Below are positions 9,642 to 18,448 of a DNA stretch of 64,000 nucleotides, one piece after another. The stretch's first letter is position 1. The number at the start of each line of letters is the position of its first letter. The stretch is from the NCBI RefSeq assembly GCF_002113125.1, contig NZ_NEJP01000001.1, positions 496,001 through 560,000 on the forward strand. The letters are read 5' to 3'. The stretch comes from Pseudomonas sp. B20(2017) (GTDB lineage Bacteria > Pseudomonadota > Gammaproteobacteria > Pseudomonadales > Pseudomonadaceae). Made by a program: the position numbers and the translations under genes. Below the pieces are notes generated by a model that was not told the DNA's origin, did no database searches, and saw only the letters and a list, made by a program, of their open reading frames with translations.

Positions 9642-10153
9642 ACAGTCTCGTTGCCCGCGCCATCGCGCTGCTGGAAAAAATCCCTCACAGCCTGATCGCC
9701 TTCATCGCGCGATTTTCCATCGCGGCGGTGTTCTGGAAGTCCGGGCAGACCAAGGTCGAAGGCCTGGCCGTCGACCTGATCGACGGAACATTCCAGATTG
9801 GCTGGCCGCATCTGGCGGACTCGACGATTCCGCTGTTCCAGAGCGAATACCACGTGCCGCTGCTGTCGCCGGACATCGCCGCGCACATGGCGGCGTTTGC
9901 CGAGCACTTCTTCCCGATGCTGATCCTGATCGGCTTCGCCACACGGTTTTCAGCACTGGCCTTGCTGGGCATGACTTTGGTCATCGAGCTATTCGTCTAC
10001 CCCGACGCCTACCCGACTCACGGCACCTGGGCAGCGGTTCTGCTGTACCTGATGGCCACCGGGCCGGGCAAAGTGTCGATCGATCACTTGATCGCCAGGC
10101 ACTACAACCGGTCCAGCGCTTCGCCGCTGAGTTTGAACCAGCCGATCAGGTAA
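9638..10153 (+). CDS. DoxX family membrane protein of the bufferin cluster
   Basis: A 171-residue integral membrane protein with four predicted helices and the DoxX features RFSIAAVFWKSGQTKVEG and FFPMLILIGFATRFSALALLGMT. DoxX genes regularly end bufferin/gig clusters (compare gigT), probably for electron supply or membrane redox work. Its role here is inferred. The start overlaps the bufC stop (ATGA). Its last 52 bases overlap the 3' end of the convergent LysR gene, which is unusual and may couple their expression. Confidence 0.82.
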   Translation: MNSLVARAIALLEKIPHSLIAFIARFSIAAVFWKSGQTKVEGLAVDLIDGTFQIGWPHLADSTIPLFQSEYHVPLLSPDIAAHMAAFAEHFFPMLILIGFATRFSALALLGMTLVIELFVYPDAYPTHGTWAAVLLYLMATGPGKVSIDHLIARHYNRSSASPLSLNQPIR

Positions 10154-11010
10154 TCCGCCAGCACCTGAGTACGTTTCGGTAATCCCCCCTGATAAGGGTG
10201 CACCAGGTACATCGGCATGCGACGGGTCTGAAAATCGCGAAGGAGCCAGCGCAATCGGCCGTCAGCCAATTCCGCCTGCAACAGATAGGACGGCAGGCGA
10301 GCGATCCCGGCGCCGGCCAGTGCGGCTTTCTTCAACAGGTTGTAGTGATTGCTGGCGAACGGTCCCGACACCCGCACCCGCAGCAGTTCGTGCTGCTGGT
10401 GATACAACCATTCCTCGCGACCGCTGTAGTGACTGTTGAGCAGACAACGGTGCTCGGCCAGTGCCTGCGGCGTCAGTGGTTCACCAAAACGTTCCAGATA
10501 GGCGGGGCTGGCGCAGGTCATTTCCTGCCAGGCCAGCAGCGGCCTGGCCACCAGTCGCTCGTCATTGGCGACCTCGGTGCGAATCGCCAGATCGAAGCCG
10601 TCGCGGGACAGGTCGCGGTAGCTGTTGTTCAGCTCCAGTTCGATCTGCACTTCGGGGTATTTCTGCGAGAAGTCCAACAGCAGACCGTCGAAGAACGTTT
10701 CTCCCAGCGACACCGGGACCGTCATACGCACCGGGCCAGCCATGTCGTCCTTCAATCGCGCCAATGCCTGACGCGCTCGCTCAACCTGGACTACAAGCGC
10801 CTGTGCCTGTGGCAACAACGCCGCACCGGCCGCCGTCAGGCTCAGCCGACGCGTGGTGCGTTGCAGCAACACCACGGAAAACCGTGCCTCCAGCTGACTG
10901 ATGCGCTTGGACAATTGCCCCTTGCTGCACCCCAATTGCTGCGCCGCCAGCGTAAAGCTGCCGGCCTCGATCAACACCGCGAACGCCGCCAGATCATCCA
11001 TCTCGCTCAT
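10102..11010 (-). CDS. LysR family transcriptional regulator
   Basis: 302 residues. The N-terminal winged helix-turn-helix MDDLAAFAVLIEAGSFTLAAQ continues with GCSKGQLSKRISQLEARFSVVLLQRTTRRLSLT, the classic LysR start. The C-terminal part is a periplasmic-binding-like effector domain. ATG 11010 is preferred over upstream in-frame codons because it places the HTH at the normal distance from the N-terminus. It is divergent from the SDR gene at 11114, its most likely target, with a 103-base gap. The effector is unknown. Confidence 0.88.
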   Translation of the reverse strand: MSEMDDLAAFAVLIEAGSFTLAAQQLGCSKGQLSKRISQLEARFSVVLLQRTTRRLSLTAAGAALLPQAQALVVQVERARQALARLKDDMAGPVRMTVPVSLGETFFDGLLLDFSQKYPEVQIELELNNSYRDLSRDGFDLAIRTEVANDERLVARPLLAWQEMTCASPAYLERFGEPLTPQALAEHRCLLNSHYSGREEWLYHQQHELLRVRVSGPFASNHYNLLKKAALAGAGIARLPSYLLQAELADGRLRWLLRDFQTRRMPMYLVHPYQGGLPKRTQVLADYLIGWFKLSGEALDRL

Positions 11011-11113
11011 GGATTGTTTCCATTTGAAAACCAAAAGTTGCCCATTAGTGCGCTTATCTGCAGAAAAAACCACTCTAGACTGAAACCTCGTTCAATCACT
11101 TGAGGCAATCACG

Positions 11114-11713
11114 ATGAAAATTTTGTTGATCGGCGCGGGCGGCACCATCGGTTCGGCTGTGGACAAAGAGCTGTCGCAGCGTCATGAAGTCATTCGTATA
11201 GGCCGCAACAGCGGCGATTTCCAGGTGGATATCAGCAACAGCGCATCGATTCGCAAATTGTTCGAACAGACCGGCAAGTTCGACGCACTGGTCTGCGCCG
11301 CTGGCAACGTGACCTTCGCCCCACTGGGTGAAATGACCGAAGACAGCTTCGCCCTCGGCCTGAAAGACAAGTTGATGGGCCAGGTCAATCTGCTGCTGAT
11401 CGGCCGCGAATTCGCCAACGACGGCGCCTCGTTCACCTTCACCACCGGCGTACTCAGTCACGATCCGATCCGCAGCGGCGCGTCGGCTGCACTGGTCAAC
11501 GGCGCGCTGGACAGCTTCGTCCGTGCCGCTGCCATCGAGCTGCCGCGCGGCCTGCGGGTGAACTCGATCAGTCCGACCGTGCTGGTCGAAGCCATGGGCA
11601 GCTACGCCCCGTACTTCCGTGGCTACAAGCCAGTTCCTGCGGCGGATGTAGCATTGGCCTACGCCAAAAGTGTCGAAGGCTTGCAGACAGGTCAGACATT
11701 TCACGTGGGCTAA
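11114..11713 (+). CDS. Short-chain dehydrogenase/reductase-like protein, atypical
   Basis: 199 residues with a Rossmann fold: ILLIGAGGTIGSAV at the N-terminus (glycine-rich cofactor loop), an arginine after strand 2 suggesting NADP(H), and CAAGNVTFAPLG. The canonical YxxxK catalytic pair is absent. The aligned position reads SAALV before NGALDSFVRAAAIEL. Related short SDRs also lack it, so the protein may bind nucleotide without classical catalysis or use other residues. It is divergent from the LysR gene, which probably controls it. Confidence 0.8.
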   Translation: MKILLIGAGGTIGSAVDKELSQRHEVIRIGRNSGDFQVDISNSASIRKLFEQTGKFDALVCAAGNVTFAPLGEMTEDSFALGLKDKLMGQVNLLLIGREFANDGASFTFTTGVLSHDPIRSGASAALVNGALDSFVRAAAIELPRGLRVNSISPTVLVEAMGSYAPYFRGYKPVPAADVALAYAKSVEGLQTGQTFHVG

Positions 11714-11772
11714 ACCCTTGTGATGAACCGTCAGCCTGCGTAACGTGGCGGCACTTGTCTGGAGAGCCGAAG

Positions 11773-12426
11773 ATGCGTGTTGCCCGTTCCCTGATCGTTG
11801 TTGCCCTGCTCCCGTTGTTTGCCGCGTGCCAGTTGTTCGATGGCGCGCGGGAAAGCGCCTCCCATGTTGGCCAGACGCGGATGCAGGGGCAACTGACCGC
11901 TGCCGACGGCAAACTGGTGTTCCAGGCCTGCGGCGAGCAACGCCGGTACGTGGTCAATGACATCGGCGGCACCAGCATCCTGCAAGAGGCCGCCACCCTG
12001 GCCGATGAGCAGGGCAAGCTGTTCGCCGACGTGCGCGGGAAGATCGCCGGCGACCGCCTCGACCTGACCCAGCTCTATCGCGTCGAACGCTCCGGCACCG
12101 CCTGCGACGACCCCAACTTCAAACAGCTGATCCTGCGCGCCGCCGGCCATGGCCCGGAATGGAACGTAAAAGTCAGCGGCAAAGGCCTGGTCATCGACCG
12201 CGAAGGCCAGCCACCGCTCGCCGTGCCTTACGTTGAAGAGCAATTGGGCGACGGCCGATTCAACCTCAGCAGCGAAGCCAACAACCAGCGCATCGAACTG
12301 TGGGTGGCGCCGCAGCGCTGCGTCGATAGCAGCACCGGCAGTGTGCAGCACATGAGCGCCGAGCTGCGTATCGACGGCAAGGTGCAGCGTGGTTGCGGGT
12401 ATTTCGGCGGTTCGCGTAACGACTGA
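11773..12426 (+). CDS. Putative lipoprotein, COG3650-like
   Basis: 217 residues. The lipobox LPLFAAC puts the modified cysteine at about residue 19, so an envelope lipoprotein is expected. Two repeated-looking halves follow, each with a pattern like GKLVFQACGEQRRYVV, resembling the small COG3650 envelope family of unknown function. ATG 11773 has GGAGAG 6 bases upstream and begins the signal peptide. A further upstream in-frame start would disrupt it. It stands alone between the SDR and FAD-protein genes. Confidence 0.7.
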   Translation: MRVARSLIVVALLPLFAACQLFDGARESASHVGQTRMQGQLTAADGKLVFQACGEQRRYVVNDIGGTSILQEAATLADEQGKLFADVRGKIAGDRLDLTQLYRVERSGTACDDPNFKQLILRAAGHGPEWNVKVSGKGLVIDREGQPPLAVPYVEEQLGDGRFNLSSEANNQRIELWVAPQRCVDSSTGSVQHMSAELRIDGKVQRGCGYFGGSRND

Positions 12427-12521
12427 TCGTTTTACCCTCACGGGATCCGGCCGTTGCGGCTTATAATCGCCGCCTTCAAACGCCCTGGCGCAGTTGTGCG
12501 CCCCGCGAACCGGATCCTGTC

Positions 12522-14135
12522 ATGTTACGAATCACCGAACTCAAGCTGCCGATCGACCATCCCGACGAAGACCTGCGCGCTGCCATCGTGCAACGCCTGG
12601 GCATTGCCAGCGATGACCTGCTCGACTTCACCTTGTTCAAGCGCAGCTACGATGCGCGCAAAAAGTCCTCCGAACTGTGCTTCATCTACACCATCGACCT
12701 CGAAGTGCGCGACGAGGCCAAGGTGCTGGGCAAGTTCGCCGACGACCGTAACGTCAACGTGGCGCCGGATGTCAGCTACAAATTCGTCGGTCAGGCGCCC
12801 AGCGACCTGAGCCAGCGCCCGATCGTGGTCGGTTTCGGTCCGTGCGGGATCTTCGCCGGCCTGTTGCTGGCGCAGATGGGCTTCAAGCCGATCATCCTCG
12901 AACGCGGCACCGAAGTGCGCCAGCGCACCAAGGACACCTGGGGCCTGTGGCGCAAAAGCGTGCTCAACCCCGAGTCCAACGTGCAGTTCGGCGAAGGCGG
13001 CGCGGGCACGTTCTCCGACGGCAAGCTGTACAGCCAGATCAAGGATCCGAAATTCCTCGGCCGTAAAGTCCTGCACGAGTTTGTGAAGGCCGGCGCGCCG
13101 GAAGAAATCCTCTACGTCAGCAAGCCGCATATCGGTACGTTCCGTCTGACCGGCATGGTCGAGACCATGCGTGAAGAAATCCGCGCTCTGGGCGGTGAAG
13201 TACGCTTCCAGGAGCGTGTCACCGACGTGCTGATCGAGGACGGCCAACTGGTCGGCGTCGAGCTGGCCAGCGGCGAAACCCTGCATTCGAAACACGTGAT
13301 CCTGGCGCTGGGCCACAGTGCCCGCGACACCTTCCGCATGCTCCACAGCCGTGGCGTGTTCATGGAAGCCAAGCCGTTCTCGGTGGGTTTCCGCATCGAG
13401 CACCCGCAATCGCTGATCGACCGCGCGCGCCTGGGCAAGTACGCCGGCCACCCCAAGCTGGGAGCCGCCGACTACAAACTGGTGCACCACGCCAAGAACG
13501 GCCGTTCGGTCTACAGCTTCTGCATGTGCCCGGGCGGCACAGTGGTGGCGGCGACTTCCGAGCCGAACCGCGTAGTCACCAACGGCATGAGCCAGTACTC
13601 GCGTAACGAGCGTAACGCCAACTCCGGCATCGTCGTCGGCATCACCCCGGAAGTCGATTATCCGGGTGGCCCGCTGGCCGGGATCGAGTTGCAGGAACGT
13701 CTGGAGTCTCACGCCTTCATCCTCGGCGGCAGCGACTACAAGGCGCCGGCACAATTGGTCGGCGACTTCATCAATGGCATTCCTTCGACCGAGTTGGGCG
13801 AAGTCGAGCCGTCATACAAACCGGGCGTCGCTCTGGGCGATCTGGCCCTGGCGCTGCCGGAATTTGCCATCGAAGCCATTCGTGAAGCATTGCCGGCATT
13901 CGAGAAGCAGATTCGCGGTTATTCGCTGCACGATGCGGTGCTGACCGGGATCGAGACCCGCACCTCGTCGCCGCTACGCATCACGCGTAACGAGGCGCTG
14001 CAGAGCATGAACGTCAAAGGTCTGTTCCCGGCCGGTGAAGGCGCGGGTTATGCGGGCGGGATTCTGTCGGCGGGTGTTGACGGGATTCGGATTGCTGAAG
14101 CGGTGGCGCGTGACATTCTGGGCCTCGAGGCCTGA
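12522..14135 (+). CDS. FAD-dependent dehydrogenase-like protein (COG2509)
   Basis: A 537-residue cytoplasmic flavoprotein-like sequence. An N-terminal domain of about 85 residues, beginning MLRITELKLPIDHP, precedes a dinucleotide-binding motif PIVVGFGPCGIFAGLLLAQMG. ERG follows, then the NVQFGEGGAGTFSDGKL segment typical of this family. The C-terminus carries a second FAD-contacting motif, LFPAGEGAGYAGGILSAGVDGIRIAEA. The length fits COG2509 and the substrate is unknown. A TATAAT hexamer at 12462-12467 lies 55 bases upstream, but without a clear -35 box. Confidence 0.85.
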   Translation: MLRITELKLPIDHPDEDLRAAIVQRLGIASDDLLDFTLFKRSYDARKKSSELCFIYTIDLEVRDEAKVLGKFADDRNVNVAPDVSYKFVGQAPSDLSQRPIVVGFGPCGIFAGLLLAQMGFKPIILERGTEVRQRTKDTWGLWRKSVLNPESNVQFGEGGAGTFSDGKLYSQIKDPKFLGRKVLHEFVKAGAPEEILYVSKPHIGTFRLTGMVETMREEIRALGGEVRFQERVTDVLIEDGQLVGVELASGETLHSKHVILALGHSARDTFRMLHSRGVFMEAKPFSVGFRIEHPQSLIDRARLGKYAGHPKLGAADYKLVHHAKNGRSVYSFCMCPGGTVVAATSEPNRVVTNGMSQYSRNERNANSGIVVGITPEVDYPGGPLAGIELQERLESHAFILGGSDYKAPAQLVGDFINGIPSTELGEVEPSYKPGVALGDLALALPEFAIEAIREALPAFEKQIRGYSLHDAVLTGIETRTSSPLRITRNEALQSMNVKGLFPAGEGAGYAGGILSAGVDGIRIAEAVARDILGLEA

Positions 14136-14162
14136 TAAACAAGCTTTGAAGTGACACAAACC

Positions 14163-14268
14163 CTGTGGGAGCGAGCTTGCTCGCGATAGCGGTATCTCAG
14201 TCAACGATGATGTTGAATGTGACGATCCTTTCGTCGGATCGCCGCCCGGAGCAAGCTCGCTTCCACAG
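14163..14268. repeat. REP doublet (REPIN-type)
   Basis: Left arm CTGTGGGAGCGAGCTTGCTC and right arm GAGCAAGCTCGCTTCCACAG in inverted orientation. The spacer (TCAGTCAACGATGATGTTGAAT) is nearly the same as that of the copy at 44038-44128, so these two are close relatives. It lies between convergent genes and may serve as their shared transcription end. Confidence 0.88.
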
Positions 14269-14280
14269 TCGTTTTCGGCG

Positions 14281-15375
14281 TCAGATATTGGCCCGCAGAA
14301 CCGAGGCCGGCAGCGCCTCACCCTGCTCGGCACTCGCCGCCACGGCCGCTATCAATCCATCCAGCTCATAGCCCTGCGCCTTGAGCCACGCTGGATCGTA
14401 ATAGGTGTCCGCGTAACGCTCGCCGCCATCGCACAGGATCGCCACGATCGAGCCCGACTCCCCCGCCGCTTTCATCTGCTGCGCCGCCATCAGCGCGCCG
14501 ATCAGGTTGGTGCCGCTCGACCCGCCCACATGCCGGCCCAGACGCTGCGCCAGGTAATGCATGGCCGCCAGCGACAAGGCGTCCGGCACCTTGACCATCG
14601 CATCGATGACCTTCGGCAGGAACGACGCTTCTACCCGCGGCCGGCCGATCCCTTCGATGCGTGAACCGTGGTCCAGACGCAAACTCGCGTCGCCAGTCTG
14701 GTAGAAGTCGAAGAACACCGAACGCTCGGCATCGGCGCACAGCACGCGGGTGCAGTGCTGGCGATAACGCACGTAACGGCCAAGGGTCGCGGTGGTGCCG
14801 CCGGTGCCGGGGCTGGAAATCAACCAGGTGGGGCACGGGTGCTGCTCGTAGCGCATCTGCTGGAAGATCGACTCGGCGATATTGTTGTTCGCCCGCCAGT
14901 CAGTGGCGCGTTCGGCGTAGGTGAACTGGTCGATGAAGTGACCGTCGTGCTCGCGGGCCAGGCGTTCGGACTCGGCGTAGATCTGCGTCGGGTCTTTCAC
15001 CAGATGACTCTGGCCACCGTAGAACGCAATCTGCGCGATCTTTTCCCTGGACGTGGTCGCCGGCATCACCGCAATGAACGGCAGCCCGAGCATCCGCGCA
15101 AAATACGCTTCGGAAATCGCCGTCGAACCGCTGGACGCCTCGATCACCGGCGCGCCGGGCTTCAGCCAGCCGTTACACAAGGCGTAGAGAAACAGCGAAC
15201 GGGCGAGCCGATGCTTGAGGCTGCCGGTCGGGTGGCTGGACTCGTCCTTGAAGTACAACTCGATGCCCGGAAACCCTGGCAACGGCAAGGGGATCAGGTG
15301 CGTGTCGGCGCTGCGCTGGAAGTCCGCTTCGATGATCCGGATGGCTTCGCGGGCCCACTGTCGGTTGTCGCTCAT
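14281..15375 (-). CDS. PLP-dependent cysteine synthase family protein
   Basis: A 364-residue fold-type II PLP enzyme. The PLP-lysine region is ELYFKDESSHPTGSLKHRLA (Lys of SLKHR), followed by the substrate loop EASSGSTAISEAYFA and the phosphate-binding glycines SSPGTGGTTATLG. It is longer than CysK/CysM (about 310 residues) and its motif differs, so it belongs to the cysteine synthase/cystathionine beta-synthase-like group that includes cysteine desulfhydrases. The exact reaction is not clear. The start is ATG 15375; an earlier in-frame start adds 18 residues without known conservation. It is divergent from nhaA. Confidence 0.8.
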   Translation of the reverse strand: MSDNRQWAREAIRIIEADFQRSADTHLIPLPLPGFPGIELYFKDESSHPTGSLKHRLARSLFLYALCNGWLKPGAPVIEASSGSTAISEAYFARMLGLPFIAVMPATTSREKIAQIAFYGGQSHLVKDPTQIYAESERLAREHDGHFIDQFTYAERATDWRANNNIAESIFQQMRYEQHPCPTWLISSPGTGGTTATLGRYVRYRQHCTRVLCADAERSVFFDFYQTGDASLRLDHGSRIEGIGRPRVEASFLPKVIDAMVKVPDALSLAAMHYLAQRLGRHVGGSSGTNLIGALMAAQQMKAAGESGSIVAILCDGGERYADTYYDPAWLKAQGYELDGLIAAVAASAEQGEALPASVLRANI

Positions 15376-15621
15376 GGCTGTCGTTCTCGTTGAATCGGGC
15401 AGAAGTGCCTTCACAGGCTCAGCCCCCAAGCTTAGGAAAAAACCTACAGCACTGACAGATACAGCTGAGCTTCAATCCCTTGGGCAACTGCTAGGCTCTG
15501 GTGCACGTCGGCCTGGCGTCCTGTAACCACATATAACAAAAAAGAATATAACTTTTGTTTTAACAACTAACGGTACGGGTTAGGGTGTGCCACCTTTTGA
15601 CTTTATCGATGGAGAGCGACC

Positions 15622-16806
15622 TTGCCTCTGCGTAGCACTTTCACACGTTTCTTTCAGTTGGAAGCTGCCAGCGGTCTGTTACTGATCGCCGCGGCCATCC
15701 TGGCTCTAATCATCAACAACTCGCCACTGTCGTGGTTGTACACCGGCCTGCTCGACACCCCGGTGGTGGCGCAGATCGGCGCACTGAAGATCGCCAAGCC
15801 CCTGCTGCTGTGGATCAACGATGGCCTGATGGCGCTGTTCTTCCTGCTGATCGGCCTGGAAGTGAAGCGCGAAGTGCTCGACGGCCAGCTGTCGAAACCT
15901 TCGCAGATCGTCCTGCCCGGCGCGGCGGCCATCGGCGGCATGCTGGTGCCGGCGCTGATCTATTGGTTCCTCAACCGCGACAATCCGGCCGCCCTCGACG
16001 GCTGGGCCATTCCGACCGCCACCGACATTGCCTTCGCCCTCGGCGTGCTGGCCTTGCTCGGCAAGCGCGTGCCGGTGTCGCTGAAGCTGTTCCTGATGAC
16101 CCTGGCGATCATCGATGACCTCGGTGCCATCGTGATCATTGCGATCTTCTATTCCGGTGAGCTGTCGACCCTGTCGCTGGGTCTCGCGGCGGCGTGCATT
16201 GCGGCGCTGGTGGCGATGAACCGGCTCGGGGTGGTCAAGCTCGGGCCGTACATGATCATCGGTCTGATCCTCTGGGTCTGCGTGCTCAAGAGCGGTGTCC
16301 ACGCGACGCTGGCCGGCGTAACCCTGGCTTTCTGCATTCCGCTGCGCACCAGGAATGCCGAGCCTTCGCCACTGCTGACCCTCGAACACGCGCTGCACCC
16401 GTGGGTCGCCTACGGCATCCTGCCGCTGTTCGCCTTCGCCAATGCCGGCCTGTCGCTGACCGGCGTGACCGCCGAAAGCTTCACCCACCACGTGCCGATG
16501 GGCATCGCCGTGGGCCTGCTGCTGGGCAAGACCATCGGCGTGTTCGGCCTGACCTGGCTCGCCGTCAAAACCGGCATCGCCGCCCTGCCCCAAGACGCCA
16601 ATTGGGGCCAGGTGCTGGGCGTGGCGATCCTCTGCGGGATCGGCTTCACCATGAGCCTGTTTGTCGGCTCCCTCGCCTTCGTGCCGGGCGCCAGTGAATA
16701 CGCCGGGATGGACCGGATGGGCATTCTCACCGGGTCGGTGTTCGCGGCATTGATCGGTTATGCGGTGACGTTGGCGGCGAGCAGAAAGAACACCGCGCTG
16801 CGATAG
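15622..16806 (+). CDS. nhaA: Na+/H+ antiporter NhaA
   Basis: A 394-residue inner-membrane antiporter exporting Na+ for H+. About twelve hydrophobic helices are present, with the NhaA motifs [31 protein letters not shown] and [18 protein letters not shown], the last containing the paired aspartates essential for transport. The start is TTG 15622 (GGAGAG at 15611-15616), giving a normal family N-terminus. The ATG at 15609 is out of frame. The 246-base gap upstream contains an AT-rich stretch around 15535-15570 and serves the divergent PLP enzyme gene too. Confidence 0.93.
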   Translation: MPLRSTFTRFFQLEAASGLLLIAAAILALIINNSPLSWLYTGLLDTPVVAQIGALKIAKPLLLWINDGLMALFFLLIGLEVKREVLDGQLSKPSQIVLPGAAAIGGMLVPALIYWFLNRDNPAALDGWAIPTATDIAFALGVLALLGKRVPVSLKLFLMTLAIIDDLGAIVIIAIFYSGELSTLSLGLAAACIAALVAMNRLGVVKLGPYMIIGLILWVCVLKSGVHATLAGVTLAFCIPLRTRNAEPSPLLTLEHALHPWVAYGILPLFAFANAGLSLTGVTAESFTHHVPMGIAVGLLLGKTIGVFGLTWLAVKTGIAALPQDANWGQVLGVAILCGIGFTMSLFVGSLAFVPGASEYAGMDRMGILTGSVFAALIGYAVTLAASRKNTALR

Positions 16807-16925
16807 CCGTAGCGAACAATCCCCACGTCTTTAGAGACGCGTCCTACAGCCACGATTTTCCTGCTTCGTTAACGTCGTGCAGTCCCTTTTGAGGGGCTGC
16901 CGATGCATGAACGAAAGGACAATCA

Positions 16926-18113
16926 GTGGCTGGTCAAAAGGACATTCCCCGGGTTCCCAACCCACCGGCGGGCGACGGGCATCACGTCACCTACCGCTAT
17001 ATGACGGCTACCGAACTGGCCGATCAGCAAGACCGACAAGACAAGTACGACGCCATGCTGGCGAGACAGGATGCTTTCGAGCGTAGCCGCGAGGTGGCGG
17101 CGAACAAGCCTGAGCCGGCGCGCGCGGGCTGCGTGTTTGCCAAGTCGTGCAAGCTGCCGGACGCGATCATCGATTACTCGAATCCTTCGGGGATGGTGCC
17201 GACTGACAGCCTGAAGGATTACGGCGAGCTGATTTTGCTGGGTGGCCGGGAAGCCGATGACAGCGGTGGCGTTGCACTCAAGAAAATCAGCGGCACGGCC
17301 ATTCCTGCGGGGCTGGGCACTTTTGCCCTTGCGGGTGAGGCGTTCAAGGCATTGCCCGCGATGGCCTCTGCTGCCGTCATAACCCCGCTGGTCGGGCTGG
17401 TGGCGCTGTTGATGCCATCGAACCTGGGCGACAGCGCCCTCTACACCGAAGACCAGTTGCTCGCCCTCAAACAGGCCCGAACCCGCGTGCGCTTACGCGT
17501 TGAACAGCAGGCTGATGGCAGCCTCAAGGGTTACGGCTTCTACACCGGCAAGAATCGCGATTGGGAGATGGTTGATGTCGTGCAGTTCGCTGCACACGGT
17601 AACCGGTTTGTCGCAGACCTTGGCGAAGGTGTTGAGCTGATATGGACGCCTGCCGTGGACGGCTCCGACATCCTCGGTATTCCGGCACTGGAGGCTGCCC
17701 CGCAGGCGCCGCATATCTGGGTGTATCCGCCGACGAAAGCGGCGGACGGGATTCTGGTTAATCCGGTTTATCCGCCGGAGTATCGGGATTTCATTCTGGC
17801 GTTTCCGGCGAATTCCGGGGTTCGGCCGCTGTACATTGTTGTCAGCAAACCTGGAGACCATAAGTACTACGATGATCCCGAAACTCTTCCTGCGTTCCCC
17901 GACACTCAAAGGGTGAAGTCAAAGGCCTCAGTACGAGGTGGTGGGAAAAAGAGAGCCCGCTGGCTTGATGGAAAAGGCCGGATATATGAATGAGACTCCA
18001 AAACCGGCGCTATAGAGCTTTACGACAAGCTGGGAATTCATTTGGGAGAATTCAATCATTTGACGGAAGATCGGACAAAGAAAGCAAAGCCAGGCAGAAC
18101 GACTCCCAAATAA
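16926..18113 (+). pseudogene. Colicin E3/S-type pyocin-like rRNase bacteriocin, interrupted by in-frame TGA
   Basis: GTG 16926 (AAGGAC 5 bases upstream) opens a 395-codon gene stopped at codon 356 by TGA (17991-17993). The same frame then continues for 39 codons to TAA at 18113. The central part is pyocin-S domain-like. Near the end, RGGGKKRARW and GRIYE read into stop-DSKTGAIELYDKLGIHLGEF, which aligns with colicin E3 IYEWDSQHGELE. The TGA replaces the conserved Trp. All E3 catalytic positions (Asp510, His513, Glu517, Arg545) fall after it, and the His position is Thr here. As read, the product lacks the nuclease active site. There is no large receptor-binding N-terminus, so delivery is unclear. 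Confidence 0.82.
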
Positions 18114-18131
18114 CCCACTAAAGAGAAAAAG

Positions 18132-18383
18132 ATGCGCTATTTATCGATCACCGGATTTTTCCCCGATGAGAAACAGGATGACTCGTTGCAATTCGAGCTT
18201 AAGGTCAAAGACTACGGATTGAGCCAAGCATTAGCGCAAATCACTGAATCCAAAACTCTTGAGGAAGTTGAACCAGGAGAGCTGGAGATGACTGAAAGTC
18301 AGGTCAGGCAGGCGTCAGAGCTTTTGAAAGTCGACTTTCCGAAAGGCTTGGAGTACTTCATTGGCACTCGGGCGGGCTCGTAA
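18132..18383 (+). CDS. Putative cognate immunity protein
   Basis: An 83-residue acidic protein starting 18 bases after the end of the bacteriocin reading frame, the standard place for an immunity gene. It begins MRYLSITGFFPDEKQDD and has no signal peptide or membrane segment. It is not obviously similar to the classic colicin E3 immunity protein, so the assignment rests on position, size and acidity. Base composition around 18000-18390 is visibly more AT-rich than the neighbours, which suggests acquisition with the toxin. The AAGAGAAAAAG before the ATG is a weak RBS. Confidence 0.6.
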   Translation: MRYLSITGFFPDEKQDDSLQFELKVKDYGLSQALAQITESKTLEEVEPGELEMTESQVRQASELLKVDFPKGLEYFIGTRAGS

Positions 18384-18394
18384 ACATCCAATAA

Positions 18395-18430
18395 AGAAAA
18401 CCCCGACCAGTCACCTGATCGGGGTTTTCT
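18395..18430. terminator. Bidirectional intrinsic terminator
   Basis: AGAAAACCCCGA at 18395 pairs with TCGGGGTTTTCT ending at 18430, with T-rich sequence on both strands. It separates the immunity gene from the convergent slyB-like gene. Confidence 0.85.
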
Positions 18431-18448
18431 TTTACCGCTCGTTCCCGC

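Noticed and set aside
12462..12467. TATAAT as promoter of the FAD protein gene
   Set aside because: A good -10 hexamer, but no acceptable -35 box at 16-18 bases, so it was not listed as a promoter.
16807..16925. SOS or PrtN-type control site before the bacteriocin gene
   Set aside because: No CTG-N10-CAG and no convincing P-box could be found in this gap.
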